From Actinokineospora enzanensis DSM 44649 (GTDB lineage Bacteria; Actinomycetota; Actinomycetes; Mycobacteriales; Pseudonocardiaceae): a stretch of DNA of 64,000 nucleotides. The position numbers were made by a program, and so were the translations under genes. The notes beneath the pieces are model-generated. The model did not search any database and was not told the DNA's origin. It was given only the letters and a program-made list of their open reading frames with translations. Below, one piece after another: positions 1-8,282 of the stretch. The DNA lies in NCBI RefSeq assembly GCF_000374445.1, contig NZ_KB894415.1:62001-126000 (forward strand), in the 5' to 3' direction. Each line of letters starts with the position of its first letter. The stretch's first letter is position 1.

Positions 1-432
1 GTAGTCGCCGAGATCGGTGAACGCGGCGATGTCGTCGACCCGCTCCTGCATCTCCTTGCGGGTCATGCCCAGGAACAGACCGCGGATCAGGATGTTCTCC
101 AGACCGGAGATCTCCGGGTCCATGCCGACCGCGAGGTCGAACACCGGTGCGATCTTGCCGTTGATCTCGGCGGTGCCCCGGGTCGGCTCGTAGATGCCGG
201 ACAGCAGCCGTAGCAGCGTGGACTTGCCCGCGCCGTTGTGGCCGACCAGCGCGACCCGGTCGCCCTCCTTGAGACTGAGGGTGATGTTGTCCAGTGCCTC
301 GATGATCGGCACCCGGGAGGCGTCGGAGATCTTGCCGCCGACCTTGCCGAGCACGGCCTTCTTCAGCGAACGCGTCTTGGCGTCGAAGATCGGGAAGTCG
401 ACGCACGCGTTGCGGACCTCGATGCTGACCAT
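1..432 (-). CDS. wzt: ABC transporter ATP-binding protein, polysaccharide export (Wzt-like), partial
   Basis: Energises export of a lipid-linked surface polysaccharide at the inner face of the membrane, with the permease encoded just upstream. The first 144 codons are in the window and the 3' part runs off the left edge. Reading from the ATG at 432, the protein shows the N-terminal strand (MVSIEVRNACVDF), the 'long linker' typical of Wzt/TagH ATPases (SLKKAVLGKVGG), and a Walker A motif GHNGAGKST at about residues 64-72. It lies 11 nt downstream of the Wzm stop, so the two are one operon. The nearest family member I recognise is mycobacterial Rv3781, the galactan exporter ATPase. Family call is firm. 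The substrate (galactan or another glycan) is inference from the neighbourhood. Confidence 0.9.
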   Translation of the reverse strand, partial: MVSIEVRNACVDFPIFDAKTRSLKKAVLGKVGGKISDASRVPIIEALDNITLSLKEGDRVALVGHNGAGKSTLLRLLSGIYEPTRGTAEINGKIAPVFDLAVGMDPEISGLENILIRGLFLGMTRKEMQERVDDIAAFTDLGDY

Positions 433-443
433 GTGCGCCTCGC

Positions 444-1355
444 TCAGACCCAGTAGGAAATGCGGGAACGGTAGTTGCGCATGGCCACCAGCGCCAGGGT
501 CCAGCCGACCACGGTGACCCCGCCCGCGACCGCCCAGTGCGTCCAGCTCTGCTGGCCACCGATCAGCGGCGCGCGCAGGATCTCGATGAAGTGGTAGAGC
601 GGGTTCAACTCGATGATCAGGTGCTTCCAGTCGCCCGGACCGAGCTTGGCGGTCAGCACGTCGGTCGGCCAGACGATCGGGGTGGCGTAGAACAGCAGGT
701 TGGTGAGCGCGTTCACGACCGGCGGGATGTCCCGGTAGCGGGTGCTGATGATGCCGAACAGCAGGCTGACCCAGCCGCCGTTGAGCGCGATGAGCATGAA
801 CGCCGGGATGGCCAGCAGCACCGACCAGCTCAGGCCAGGCTGGACGATGCCCTTCTCGGAGAGCGTGTACGCGTGGTCCAGCGCCCCGAAGGAGATCGCC
901 AGGACGACGAAGTACACCAGCATGTTGTGCACCAGCATCAGCGTCTGCCGCCACACCGTGCGCAGCGCGTAGACCGACAGCGGCGCGGGCAGGTGCTTGA
1001 TCAGGCCCTCGTTCGAGACGAAGGTCTCCGAGCCCTCCAGCAGGCAGCCCAGGATGAAGCCCCACACGATGAAGCCGACGGTGAGGTACGGCAGGAACGT
1101 GCTCATGTCCGAGCCGAACAGCTGGGAGTAGATGAACCCCAGTCCGGCCGCGGTCACGCCCATGCTCAGGGTGATCCACAGCGGGCCGATCACCGAGCGG
1201 CGGTAGCGCTGCTTGATGTCCTGCCAACCGAGGTGCCCCCACAGCTCGCGGGCGGCGAGGCCTGCGCGAATGTCCTGCGCCGCTCGCGCCCAGCTACGAC
1301 CGGCGTGGGCCACCACCGGGCCGGGGGGGATATCTACCGCGCTCATTGCCTGCAC
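444..1355 (-). CDS. wzm: ABC-2 type polysaccharide export permease (Wzm-like)
   Basis: Membrane subunit of the exporter formed with the adjacent Wzt-like ATPase. The 303-residue protein has about six hydrophobic segments after a cytoplasmic N-terminus. That N-terminus contains the sequence ELWGHLGWQDIKQRYRRSV, which is characteristic of ABC-2/Wzm permeases. The order permease then ATPase matches mycobacterial Rv3783/Rv3781, where the pair moves lipid-linked galactan across the membrane; there a GlfT1 gene lies between them, which is absent here. The start is uncertain: GTG at 1355 or ATG at 1346 (MSAVDI), neither with a strong ribosome-binding site. It is transcribed away from the nonulosonate cassette, with 69 bp between the two starts. 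Confidence 0.9.
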   Translation of the reverse strand: MQAMSAVDIPPGPVVAHAGRSWARAAQDIRAGLAARELWGHLGWQDIKQRYRRSVIGPLWITLSMGVTAAGLGFIYSQLFGSDMSTFLPYLTVGFIVWGFILGCLLEGSETFVSNEGLIKHLPAPLSVYALRTVWRQTLMLVHNMLVYFVVLAISFGALDHAYTLSEKGIVQPGLSWSVLLAIPAFMLIALNGGWVSLLFGIISTRYRDIPPVVNALTNLLFYATPIVWPTDVLTAKLGPGDWKHLIIELNPLYHFIEILRAPLIGGQQSWTHWAVAGGVTVVGWTLALVAMRNYRSRISYWV

Positions 1356-1424
1356 GGTGGCTCAGCCTACCGGCGAGCTTTTCGCGTTCCTTGCAGGGCG
1401 GTGGCCTGGATTACACCCTGGAGT

Positions 1425-2633
1425 ATGACGGCCGGCAGCATGGTTGCCGTGCGCGACCACCGGATACTCCCCGCAACCGTCGCCGTCGTGCCCGCGCGGG
1501 CCGGATCGAAGGGCGTGCCGGGAAAGAACCTGGCCAGAGTGGGTGGCGTGCCGTTGGTGGCGCGGACCGTGCACGCTCTGCTGTCCGCGAACCGGGTGAA
1601 CGAAGTCATGGTGAGCACGGACAGCGACGAGATCGCCGGGGTCGCGGCCGCCGCTGGCGCCACGGTCGTGCATCGACCCGTCACCCTGTCGGGGGATGCA
1701 GCGACTTCGGAGTCGGCGGTGCTGCACGCCCTCGACGGGCTCGGGGCGGATCCGGACACGGTGTTGCTGGCGCAGTGCACGTCACCGTTCCTGACGCCCG
1801 AGACCGTCGACGCGGTGGTCGGCAAGGTCCGCGACGAGGGCTTCGACTCGGTGTTCACCGGCACGCGGGTGCACGAGTTCCTCTGGCGGCCCGCGGCCGA
1901 CGGGACCGTGACCGGGGTCAACCACGACGTCCGGCACCGGCCGCGACGACAGGACCGCGACCCGGAGTTCCGCGAGACCGGCGCGCTGTACGGGATGCGC
2001 GTCGCGGGCCTGCGCGCCGCCGGGCACCGGTTCTTCGGCCGGACCGGGCTGGTCGAGGTGGCCTGGGCGGACGCCCTGGAGATCGACACCGCGGCCGAGC
2101 TGGAGCTGGCCCGTCGGATCGCCGCCGGGCGGGCCGCGCCGGTGCCGATGGACGTGGACGCGCTGGTGACCGACTTCGACGGCGTGCACACCGACGACCG
2201 GGCGCTGGTGCTGCAGGACGGCACCGAGGGCGTGCTGGTCAGCCGCTCGGACGGGGCCGGGGTGGCCGCCCTGCGGGCCGCGGGCGTGCCGGTGCTGATC
2301 CTGTCGGTGGAGCTGAACCCGGTGGTCGCGGCCCGCGCGCGCAAGCTCGGCGTGGAGGTCGCGCACGGCGTGGCCGACAAGGCGGAGCGGCTGCGGGCCT
2401 GGCTCGCCGAGCGTGGGCTCTCCCCCGCACGGGTGGCCTACGTGGGCAACGACCTGCGGGATCTCGACTGCCTGGAGCTGGTCGGCTGGCCGGTGGCGGT
2501 CGCCGACGCCCGGCCGGAAGTGCGCGCGGTGGCTAGGGTCGTGTTGACGAGCGGTGGCGGCGCGGGCGCGGTCCGTGAGGCCGCCGACCTGATCCTGGCC
2601 GCCCGCGCCTCCGGAGGTGACGCCAACCGATGA
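1425..2633 (+). CDS. neuA: CMP-nonulosonate cytidylyltransferase fused to a HAD phosphatase
   Basis: Predicted to activate a nonulosonic acid (sialic acid or KDN type) with CTP, and also to dephosphorylate its 9-phosphate precursor. The N-terminal half carries the cytidylyltransferase P-loop-like motif VVPARAGSKGVPGKN (about residues 21-35) and LAQCTSPFLTPE. From about residue 244 a KdsC-like HAD domain follows, with all four motifs: DFDGVHTD (both Asp, about 250 and 252), a Ser after the LIL strand, Lys in VADKAERL, and YVGNDLRDLD. Its length of 402 aa is about twice a stand-alone NeuA and resembles animal CMAS, which has a C-terminal HAD-like module. The ATG at 1425 is chosen; ATG 1440 is an alternative. 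It overlaps the next gene by ATGA. The exact sugar cannot be read from sequence. Confidence 0.85.
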   Translation: MTAGSMVAVRDHRILPATVAVVPARAGSKGVPGKNLARVGGVPLVARTVHALLSANRVNEVMVSTDSDEIAGVAAAAGATVVHRPVTLSGDAATSESAVLHALDGLGADPDTVLLAQCTSPFLTPETVDAVVGKVRDEGFDSVFTGTRVHEFLWRPAADGTVTGVNHDVRHRPRRQDRDPEFRETGALYGMRVAGLRAAGHRFFGRTGLVEVAWADALEIDTAAELELARRIAAGRAAPVPMDVDALVTDFDGVHTDDRALVLQDGTEGVLVSRSDGAGVAALRAAGVPVLILSVELNPVVAARARKLGVEVAHGVADKAERLRAWLAERGLSPARVAYVGNDLRDLDCLELVGWPVAVADARPEVRAVARVVLTSGGGAGAVREAADLILAARASGGDANR

Positions 2634-3508
2634 GCAGCGCCGCACCGACCGTCGACTTAGCCGGCCGCGTGGTCGGCGCGGGCCACCCCGCCTACCTGGT
2701 CGCCGAGGCGGGCATCAACCACAACGGCGACCTCGACGTGGCGAAGCGGCTCATCGACGTGGCCGCGGACGCCGGGGCGGACGCGGTCAAGTTCCAGAAG
2801 CGCACGCCGGAGATCGCCACCCCGCCGGACATGCGCGCGACCCGCCGCGAGACACCGTGGGGCGAGATGAGCTACCTGGAGTACCGGCATCGCGTGGAGC
2901 TGGGCGCGGAGCAGTACGCGGAGATCGACCGGCACGCGCGTGCCCGCGGCATCGCCTGGTTCGCCTCCCCCTGGGACGTGCCGAGCGTGGAGTTCCTGGA
3001 GCGCTTCGACGTGCCCGCGTACAAGGTCGCCTCGGCCACGCTGACCGACACCGCGCTGCTGGCGGCCCTGCGCGCGACCGGCAAACCGGTGCTCGCCTCC
3101 ACCGGGATGTCGACCATGCCCGAGGTGGACCGGGCGGTCGCGGCACTCGGCACGGACCGGCTGGTGCTGCTGCACTCCACGTCGACCTATCCGTGCCCGC
3201 CAGAGGAATCGAACCTGCGCGCGATCGAGACGCTGCGGGACCGGTTCCCGGTGCCGATCGGCTACTCCGGACACGAGCGCGGCCTGCAGGTGTCGATCGC
3301 GGCGGTGGCGCTGGGGGCGTGCGTGGTGGAACGGCACGTGACGCTCGACCGGGCGATGTGGGGCTCGGACCAGGCGGCCTCGCTGGAACCGGAGGGACTA
3401 CGCAGACTGGTCCGCGACATCCGGATCGTGGAAACCGCATTGGGTGACGGCGTGAAACGGGTTTTCCCAGGTGAAACGGGCCCTCGAAAACGTTTGCGTC
3501 GCACATGA
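2630..3508 (+). CDS. neuB: Nonulosonic acid synthase, NeuB/NANS family
   Basis: Condenses phosphoenolpyruvate with a hexose or hexosamine (mannose- or ManNAc-type, free or 6-phosphate) to make a nine-carbon sialic-type acid. NeuB barrel motifs are present: AEAGINHNGDLDVAKRL (about 24-40), KFQKRTPE, ASATLTD, STSTYPCPPEESNLRAI and ERHVTLDRAMWGSDQAASLE. The segment GYSGHERG followed by WGSDQAASLEP resembles animal N-acylneuraminate-9-phosphate synthase more than free-sugar NeuB, which typically has GYSDHT. At 292 aa it stops right after the barrel, so the C-terminal SAF/antifreeze domain of most NeuB proteins is missing. It begins at the ATGA overlap with neuA and has GGAGG about 12 nt upstream. 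With the fused phosphatase next door, a 9-phosphate route is plausible. Confidence 0.87.
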   Translation: MSSAAPTVDLAGRVVGAGHPAYLVAEAGINHNGDLDVAKRLIDVAADAGADAVKFQKRTPEIATPPDMRATRRETPWGEMSYLEYRHRVELGAEQYAEIDRHARARGIAWFASPWDVPSVEFLERFDVPAYKVASATLTDTALLAALRATGKPVLASTGMSTMPEVDRAVAALGTDRLVLLHSTSTYPCPPEESNLRAIETLRDRFPVPIGYSGHERGLQVSIAAVALGACVVERHVTLDRAMWGSDQAASLEPEGLRRLVRDIRIVETALGDGVKRVFPGETGPRKRLRRT

Positions 3509-3598
3509 GGGTGAATTCCGGGCCATTTCCCGATTCGCCGGGCCCGCGCCCGGCGTTTTACCCTTGCCAGCCCCCCAGACCAGTCCCCCGAGGCCCCC

Positions 3599-4282
3599 GT
3601 GACAATTCTGCTCGGCCCGCGCGAGGCGCGACCGGTGCCTGACCCGGCCCGAACCACGCTCGCCGCCACCCTCGCCGCGTACGCCCGACACGACCCGCCC
3701 CGCACCATCGCGGTCGTCGGCAACGCCCCGCTGCCCCCCGACCCGACCCGCGCCGCCGCCATCGACGCCGCCGACCTGGTCATCCGGATGACCAGCTTCG
3801 CCATCGACACCGACGGCCCGGCCACCTACGGCAAGCGCACGGATGTCGTGGTGCTGCATCGCGGCGTGATCGCCAGCCCGCACACCTTCACCGACTACAC
3901 GTCCCGCCTGTATCTGCTGGTCGAGCCGGGCCGACTGCACTGGGAACCGGAGACCATCCCGGACTGGTGGCCAGCCGACCTCGGTTTCGTGCCGATCCCG
4001 AACCGCGAGTTCACCGTCCCGCTCAACAACCTGCTCGGCTTCGTCCCGGAAACGGTCGCCTGGTCCACCACCGGCACCCTCGCCACCTACCTGGTCACGG
4101 ACCTGTTCCCGACCGCGCACGTCCTGCTCACCGGCATGTCCATCATCGACCACCCACACCAGACCGTGTTCGCGCACGCCTGGGGCCAGGAAGTCCCGGT
4201 CACCGCAGAACACCGCCTCGCGGACGAGGCCGCCCTCCTGCGAACCTGGCGGGACACCGGCAGGATCGAGGTGTGCCCATGA
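3599..4282 (+). CDS. GT29-like sialyltransferase candidate
   Basis: Probably transfers the CMP-activated nonulosonic acid to a glycan. The 227-residue protein shows an L-sialylmotif-like stretch: IAVVGNAPLPPD (about 37-48), then AIDAADLVIRMTSFA (54-68), then YGKRTDVVVLHRGV. An S-sialylmotif-like stretch follows (WSTTGTLATYLVTDLF at 155-170, then VLLTGMSIID), and a late His in HRLADEAALL (about 205). The order and character of these blocks fit GT29-type sialyltransferases, though it is shorter and has no signal anchor. The start is GTG at 3599, 90 bp after neuB, and it overlaps the next gene by ATGA. This assignment is by eye from motifs and context; other GT-A/GT-B folds are not excluded. Confidence 0.6.
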   Translation: MTILLGPREARPVPDPARTTLAATLAAYARHDPPRTIAVVGNAPLPPDPTRAAAIDAADLVIRMTSFAIDTDGPATYGKRTDVVVLHRGVIASPHTFTDYTSRLYLLVEPGRLHWEPETIPDWWPADLGFVPIPNREFTVPLNNLLGFVPETVAWSTTGTLATYLVTDLFPTAHVLLTGMSIIDHPHQTVFAHAWGQEVPVTAEHRLADEAALLRTWRDTGRIEVCP

Positions 4283-4761
4283 CCCCCGGCCGGAGAACCC
4301 TCCACGCCGCCGCCTGCCACCTGGCCCGGCCCCTCTGGCGCCGGCTGAGACCCCGGTTGGAGGCGATCGCGCGGGAACAGGTGGCCCCGATCGCGGAGAG
4401 ATCCGAGGCCGCGGCCGCGCGGTTGCACTCGGACCTCGATTCCCTGCGGGGGGAACTGCGGGCCGAGGTGTCGTCGCTTGGCAGGCGGCTCGACGATCTG
4501 GACTCGACGGTCGAGTGGCTCAACGGGGAGCACCGGCGGATCGCGCCACAGTTGGCGGCTGTGGAGTCGCGGTTGGCTGAGGTGGAGCACCGGTTGGGGC
4601 GGACTGGGTGTGTCGAGGGGGTGGCGCCGGATGAGTTGGGGCATGTCACGGCGTTGGTGGACGAGATTCGGTCGGAGCACGCGCGGGTACGGACTCGATT
4701 GAGTTTGGTGGCGCGGTACGAGGAACGCCTGACCCGCCTGGAAGAGACGCGCGGGGCTTGA
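4279..4761 (+). CDS. Coiled-coil protein of unknown function in the nonulosonate cassette
   Basis: I do not recognise a family. The 160-residue protein has a short basic N-terminus (MTPGRRTLHAAACHLARPLWRR... to about residue 25). It then runs almost entirely as charged heptad-like helix: ERSEAAAARLHSDLDSLRGE, LGRRLDDLDSTVEWLNGEHR, VESRLAEVEHRLGR, and ends in ARYEERLTRLEETRGA. There are no membrane segments, Cys pairs or catalytic motifs. Translation is coupled to the sialyltransferase-like gene by an ATGA overlap, so it could be a scaffold or partner for that enzyme. That role is inference from position only. It converges with the next gene, 35 bp away. Confidence 0.7.
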   Translation: MTPGRRTLHAAACHLARPLWRRLRPRLEAIAREQVAPIAERSEAAAARLHSDLDSLRGELRAEVSSLGRRLDDLDSTVEWLNGEHRRIAPQLAAVESRLAEVEHRLGRTGCVEGVAPDELGHVTALVDEIRSEHARVRTRLSLVARYEERLTRLEETRGA

Positions 4762-4796
4762 GGTGCGTCTGCTGGTCTTGGAGGACAAGTGCCGAC

Positions 4797-5303
4797 TTAC
4801 AGTCGCTCCAATGCCTCCACCGCGGGCAAGCTCGCATGGCCGGACCACGACGTCAACAACCCACGTAACTCAGCCGAGTTTCGCCGCCGCAGCTGCGGAT
4901 TCTGTGCCATCACGTCCAACTCGGCCGCGAAGGCCAACTCCACCAGATCCCGCACCAACCCATGCTCTATCTGCGTCTCCATCCCGGTGAACCGATCCCG
5001 CACAACCCCAGACAACAACCTCGGATAACTGAACCGCCGATCAAGCGCACAGTGCGCGTAAACGATCGCCTCGGCCTCGGCACCCAGATACCCCGCCACG
5101 ATCGGCCGCTCATGCAGTGAGACCAGCGCATGCGGATAGTCATCGGTTCCATAGGCCGCGTGCGCGATACCCGCCTCCTGCAGCGCGGGTCGCGCGCCCC
5201 AGGCCGCCAGGGCGTCGCGGGTGCGGCCCAGGTGGGCGAGCAGGGTGCCGGCCGGGTGGGCGAGCTCGCGCGCGCCGCGTGCGGCCAGGAACTCCTCGAT
5301 CAT
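4797..5303 (-). CDS. DUF6817-like protein
   Basis: A soluble protein of 168 residues from the ATG at 5303. It contains the pattern [23 protein letters not shown], then [16 protein letters not shown] associate this with the DUF6817 family, whose members carry 'HPxGTLLxHL...AGLxHSxYGT' and may be HD-like. Several His and Asp residues fall where a metal site could form, but no function is established. It is preceded by only a weak ribosome-binding site; an upstream in-frame start at 5345 would add a basic, unlikely N-terminus. It converges with the nonulosonate cassette and is divergent from the small gene at 5408. Confidence 0.65.
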   Translation of the reverse strand: MIEEFLAARGARELAHPAGTLLAHLGRTRDALAAWGARPALQEAGIAHAAYGTDDYPHALVSLHERPIVAGYLGAEAEAIVYAHCALDRRFSYPRLLSGVVRDRFTGMETQIEHGLVRDLVELAFAAELDVMAQNPQLRRRNSAELRGLLTSWSGHASLPAVEALERL

Positions 5304-5407
5304 ATCGGCGAGGCTACGCCGGGCCCGCAAGCCGCATCCGCCCACAGCGGATCAGCTACCGGCGAACTTTCCTTGTGCGACAACGAGTTCCGTGGTTCGG
5401 TCGACGT

Positions 5408-5677
5408 ATGAGCGAACAGCGGCACGCATTGATCCTGCACCTGGCCACCGGTGGCGAGCCGGTGGTGTTCACCCTGTCCGACCGGGGGGCCAAGAGCCTG
5501 GGGTCCCGGTTGTCCGTCCTGATGGGCTCCGGCGGGGTCGACACCATCGAGCTCGCCGACGGCAACCACGCGGCGGTCAACTTCGCGCACGTCGCGAGTG
5601 CGCACCTCGATGTGCTGCCAGCGCACGTCCGGGTCTACGGGAGCCCGGAGAAGCGGACCCACGGGTTCGGCGCCTAG
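5408..5677 (+). CDS. Small hypothetical protein (89 aa)
   Basis: I do not recognise a family. From the ATG at 5408 it encodes [20 protein letters not shown] and continues with short beta-like stretches ([43 protein letters not shown]). This suggests a small soluble alpha/beta protein without a signal peptide or membrane span. The stop codon (5675-5677) overlaps the stop of the convergent GtrA gene (5674-5676). Codon composition matches its neighbours, which supports a real gene, but there is no functional clue. Confidence 0.6.
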   Translation: MSEQRHALILHLATGGEPVVFTLSDRGAKSLGSRLSVLMGSGGVDTIELADGNHAAVNFAHVASAHLDVLPAHVRVYGSPEKRTHGFGA

Positions 5678-6087
5678 CGGAACACCACGGTTCGCAGCAG
5701 CACGAAGTTGATCACGGTGGCCAGGCCCTGGGCGATCACCCAGGCCACCGCGTGTTCGAAGCGGAAGTCCGGCAGGAGGGTGAGCATCAGCGCGTTGGTG
5801 CCCACGTTCACGAAGAACGTCACCGTGTACAGCAGTGCGAAACTACCCGCCTGGCCCGCGCCCCGGCTCTTGGCGTCGGTGAAGGTGAACCGCTTGTTCA
5901 GGAAGTACGCCGTGGTCGTACCGATCACGAAACTGACCGCCTTGGCCAGGTGCACCCACACGCCCAGCTGCAGCAACAGCGAGTACACCCCGAAGTCGAC
6001 CAGCGCGCAGAAGCCGCCGACGAGCACGAACCTGATCAGCTGGGTGACCAGCCCGGTCCGCTGGATATCGTTCCCGACCTCGGCCAT
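5674..6087 (-). CDS. GtrA-like membrane protein (Rv3789-type)
   Basis: Predicted four-helix membrane protein of 137 aa in the GtrA/DPMS_TM family. These proteins sit beside polyprenyl-phosphate-sugar enzymes and help present or translocate the lipid-linked sugar. The four hydrophobic segments are visible ([76 protein letters not shown]). Conserved GtrA features are the FVLVGG...D opening, NKRFTF and the terminal RTVVFR. It is divergent from dprE1 as in mycobacteria, where Rv3789 lies beside dprE1 and acts in arabinogalactan assembly. The start ATG at 6087 is chosen because it immediately precedes the first helix. Confidence 0.88.
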   Translation of the reverse strand: MAEVGNDIQRTGLVTQLIRFVLVGGFCALVDFGVYSLLLQLGVWVHLAKAVSFVIGTTTAYFLNKRFTFTDAKSRGAGQAGSFALLYTVTFFVNVGTNALMLTLLPDFRFEHAVAWVIAQGLATVINFVLLRTVVFR

Positions 6088-6162
6088 GTCCCTCGTCCCC
6101 TGTCCGGCCCCGACGGCGGGGACCAGTCTAGGAGCGGCCGGTCCCCCGGATACCCTGGGCCC

Positions 6163-7530
6163 GTGGAGCCAGCGACGTTCGAGACCCGCACCCTGACCGG
6201 CTGGGGGCGGACCGCGCCCACGGTGGCCACGGTGGCCGCGCCCACCAACCCCGACCACGTGCTCGACGCGCTCAAGCAGGCCGGGCCGCGCGGGATCATC
6301 GCCCGGGGGCTTGGTCGGTCCTACGGCGACCCGGCGCAGAACGCGGGTGGCCTGGTCGTGGACATGACCGGGGTCAACCGGGTGCACTCCATCGACGCCG
6401 ACACCGGGCTGGCCGTGCTCGACGCAGGCGTCAACCTCGACCAGCTGATGCGGGCCGCGCTGCCGTTCGGGCTGTGGGTGCCCGTGCTGCCCGGCACCCG
6501 GCAGGTCACCATCGGCGGTGCGATCGCCTCCGACATCCACGGCAAGAACCACCACTCGGCGGGCAGCTTCGGCAACCACGTGCGGGAGATGGAGCTGCTC
6601 ACCGCCGACGGGCAGGTGCGCACGCTCACCCCGGACGGCCCGGAGTCGGCGCTGTTCTGGGCGACCGTCGGCGGCATGGGCCTGACCGGCATCATCCTGC
6701 GCGCCACGGTCGCGCTCCAGCACACCGAGAGCGCGTACTTCCTCAGCGACACCGACCGCACGGCGAACCTGGACGAGACGCTGGAGATCTTCTCCAACGG
6801 TTCGGACGACGACTACGACTACTCGATGGCGTGGTTCGACTCGATCAACACCGACGGGCGGCTCGGCCGCGCGGTGTTCTCCCGGGGTTCGCTGGCCAAG
6901 CTGGACGAGCTCCCCAAGAAGTACCGCAAGGACCCGCTGCGGTTCGACGCGCCGCAGCTGCTCACGCTGCCGGACATGTTCCCCAACGGTCTGGCGAACA
7001 AGCTCACCTTCCGCCTGCTCGGCGAGGCCTGGTACCGCAAGGCCCCCAAGCAGGCGCGCGGTCAGGTGATGAACCTGACCGCCTTCTACCACCCGCTGGA
7101 CATGTTCGGTGAGTGGAACCGGGCCTACGGCTCGCACGGCTTCCTGCAGTACCAGTTCATCATCCCGTTCGGCGCGGACGCCGAGCTGCGCTCGATCGTG
7201 CGGCAGATGGCCGAGTCCGGGCACGTGTCGTTCCTGAACGTGCTCAAGCGGATGGGCGCGGGGAACCGCGCGCCGCTGTCGTTCCCCACCCCGGGCTGGA
7301 CGATCACGGTGGACTTCCCGATCGTGCCTGGTCTGCACGAGTTCTGCGCCCGGCTGGACGAGCAGGTGCTCGCCGCGGGTGGGCGGCTCTACCTGGCCAA
7401 GGAGTCGCGCACCACGCCGGAGACCTTCCACAGCATGTACCCGCGGCTGGGCGAGTGGCGGGAGATCCGCCGCTCGGTCGACCCGGACGGCCTGTTCACC
7501 TCGGACCAATCGCGAAGGCTCGGACTTTGA
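6163..7530 (+). CDS. dprE1: Decaprenylphosphoryl-beta-D-ribose 2'-oxidase
   Basis: FAD enzyme that oxidises decaprenylphosphoryl-ribose (DPR) to the 2-keto intermediate, the first half of epimerisation to decaprenylphosphoryl-arabinose, the arabinan donor. At 455 aa (GTG start) it is close to the mycobacterial 461 aa. Visible features are the FAD-binding [16 protein letters not shown] (about 43-58), [19 protein letters not shown] and [13 protein letters not shown]. The C-terminal block includes [20 protein letters not shown] and [20 protein letters not shown]. At the position of M. tuberculosis Cys387 (motif GWNICVDFP) this protein has Thr (GWTITVDFP, Thr382). It overlaps dprE2 by TTGA, so the pair is translationally coupled. 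Confidence 0.96.
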   Translation: MEPATFETRTLTGWGRTAPTVATVAAPTNPDHVLDALKQAGPRGIIARGLGRSYGDPAQNAGGLVVDMTGVNRVHSIDADTGLAVLDAGVNLDQLMRAALPFGLWVPVLPGTRQVTIGGAIASDIHGKNHHSAGSFGNHVREMELLTADGQVRTLTPDGPESALFWATVGGMGLTGIILRATVALQHTESAYFLSDTDRTANLDETLEIFSNGSDDDYDYSMAWFDSINTDGRLGRAVFSRGSLAKLDELPKKYRKDPLRFDAPQLLTLPDMFPNGLANKLTFRLLGEAWYRKAPKQARGQVMNLTAFYHPLDMFGEWNRAYGSHGFLQYQFIIPFGADAELRSIVRQMAESGHVSFLNVLKRMGAGNRAPLSFPTPGWTITVDFPIVPGLHEFCARLDEQVLAAGGRLYLAKESRTTPETFHSMYPRLGEWREIRRSVDPDGLFTSDQSRRLGL

Positions 7531-8282
7531 TCAACGCAGTCGGTACCCCGCAGTCGCTGCTCCTGCTCGGCGGCACGTCCGAGATCGGGCTGGCCATCGC
7601 CGAGAACTACGCCCGGCAGCGGTCGCTGACCGTGACCCTGGCCGCCCGCCCGTCCGAGCGGCTGGACGCGGCCGCCGAGAAGCTGCGCGGCCTGGGCGCC
7701 ACGGTGCGCACCATCGCGTTCGACGCGCTCGACCTGGACTCGCACCAGAAGGTGGTCGATGACGCGTTCGCCGAGGGTGACGTGGACGTGACCGTGCTGG
7801 CGTTCGGGCTGCTCGGGGATGCCGAGCAGGCCTGGCAGGACCACGCGACCGGGGTCGAGCTGGCGCAGGTCAACTACACCGCGCCGGTGTCGCTGGGGAT
7901 CGCGCTGGCGCAGCGGCTGCGCAAGCAGGGGCATGGGTCGGTGGTGGCGCTGTCGTCGGTGGCGGGTGAGCGGGTGCGCCGGTCGAACTTCGTCTACGGC
8001 TCGACCAAGGCCGGGTTCGACGGGTTCTTCCTTGGCCTTGGCGAGGCGCTGCGGCCCGACGGCATCCACGTGACCGTGGTGCGGCCCGGGTTCGTGCACA
8101 GCAAGATGACCGAGGGCATGAAGGCGGCGCCGCTGGCGACCACCCCGGACAAGGTGGCCGAGGTGGTGGTCAACGCCGTGCGGGCCCGCCGCGAGCTGGT
8201 GTGGGCGCCTGGCCAGTGGCGGCTGGTCATGTCGGTGCTGCGGCACATCCCGCGACCGATCTTCCGCAGGCTGCCGATCTGA
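7527..8282 (+). CDS. dprE2: Decaprenylphosphoryl-2-keto-pentose reductase
   Basis: NADH-dependent SDR that reduces the DprE1 product to decaprenylphosphoryl-arabinose. The 251-residue sequence tracks mycobacterial DprE2 closely: [21 protein letters not shown] at the N-terminus (TTG start at 7527 overlapping the dprE1 stop), [32 protein letters not shown], the catalytic [19 protein letters not shown] (Ser, Tyr, Lys), and the terminal [15 protein letters not shown]. The TTG start is preferred because it reproduces the family's N-terminus. In mycobacteria the next gene is aftA followed by embCAB; here a SARP regulator follows instead. Confidence 0.96.
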   Translation: MINAVGTPQSLLLLGGTSEIGLAIAENYARQRSLTVTLAARPSERLDAAAEKLRGLGATVRTIAFDALDLDSHQKVVDDAFAEGDVDVTVLAFGLLGDAEQAWQDHATGVELAQVNYTAPVSLGIALAQRLRKQGHGSVVALSSVAGERVRRSNFVYGSTKAGFDGFFLGLGEALRPDGIHVTVVRPGFVHSKMTEGMKAAPLATTPDKVAEVVVNAVRARRELVWAPGQWRLVMSVLRHIPRPIFRRLPI

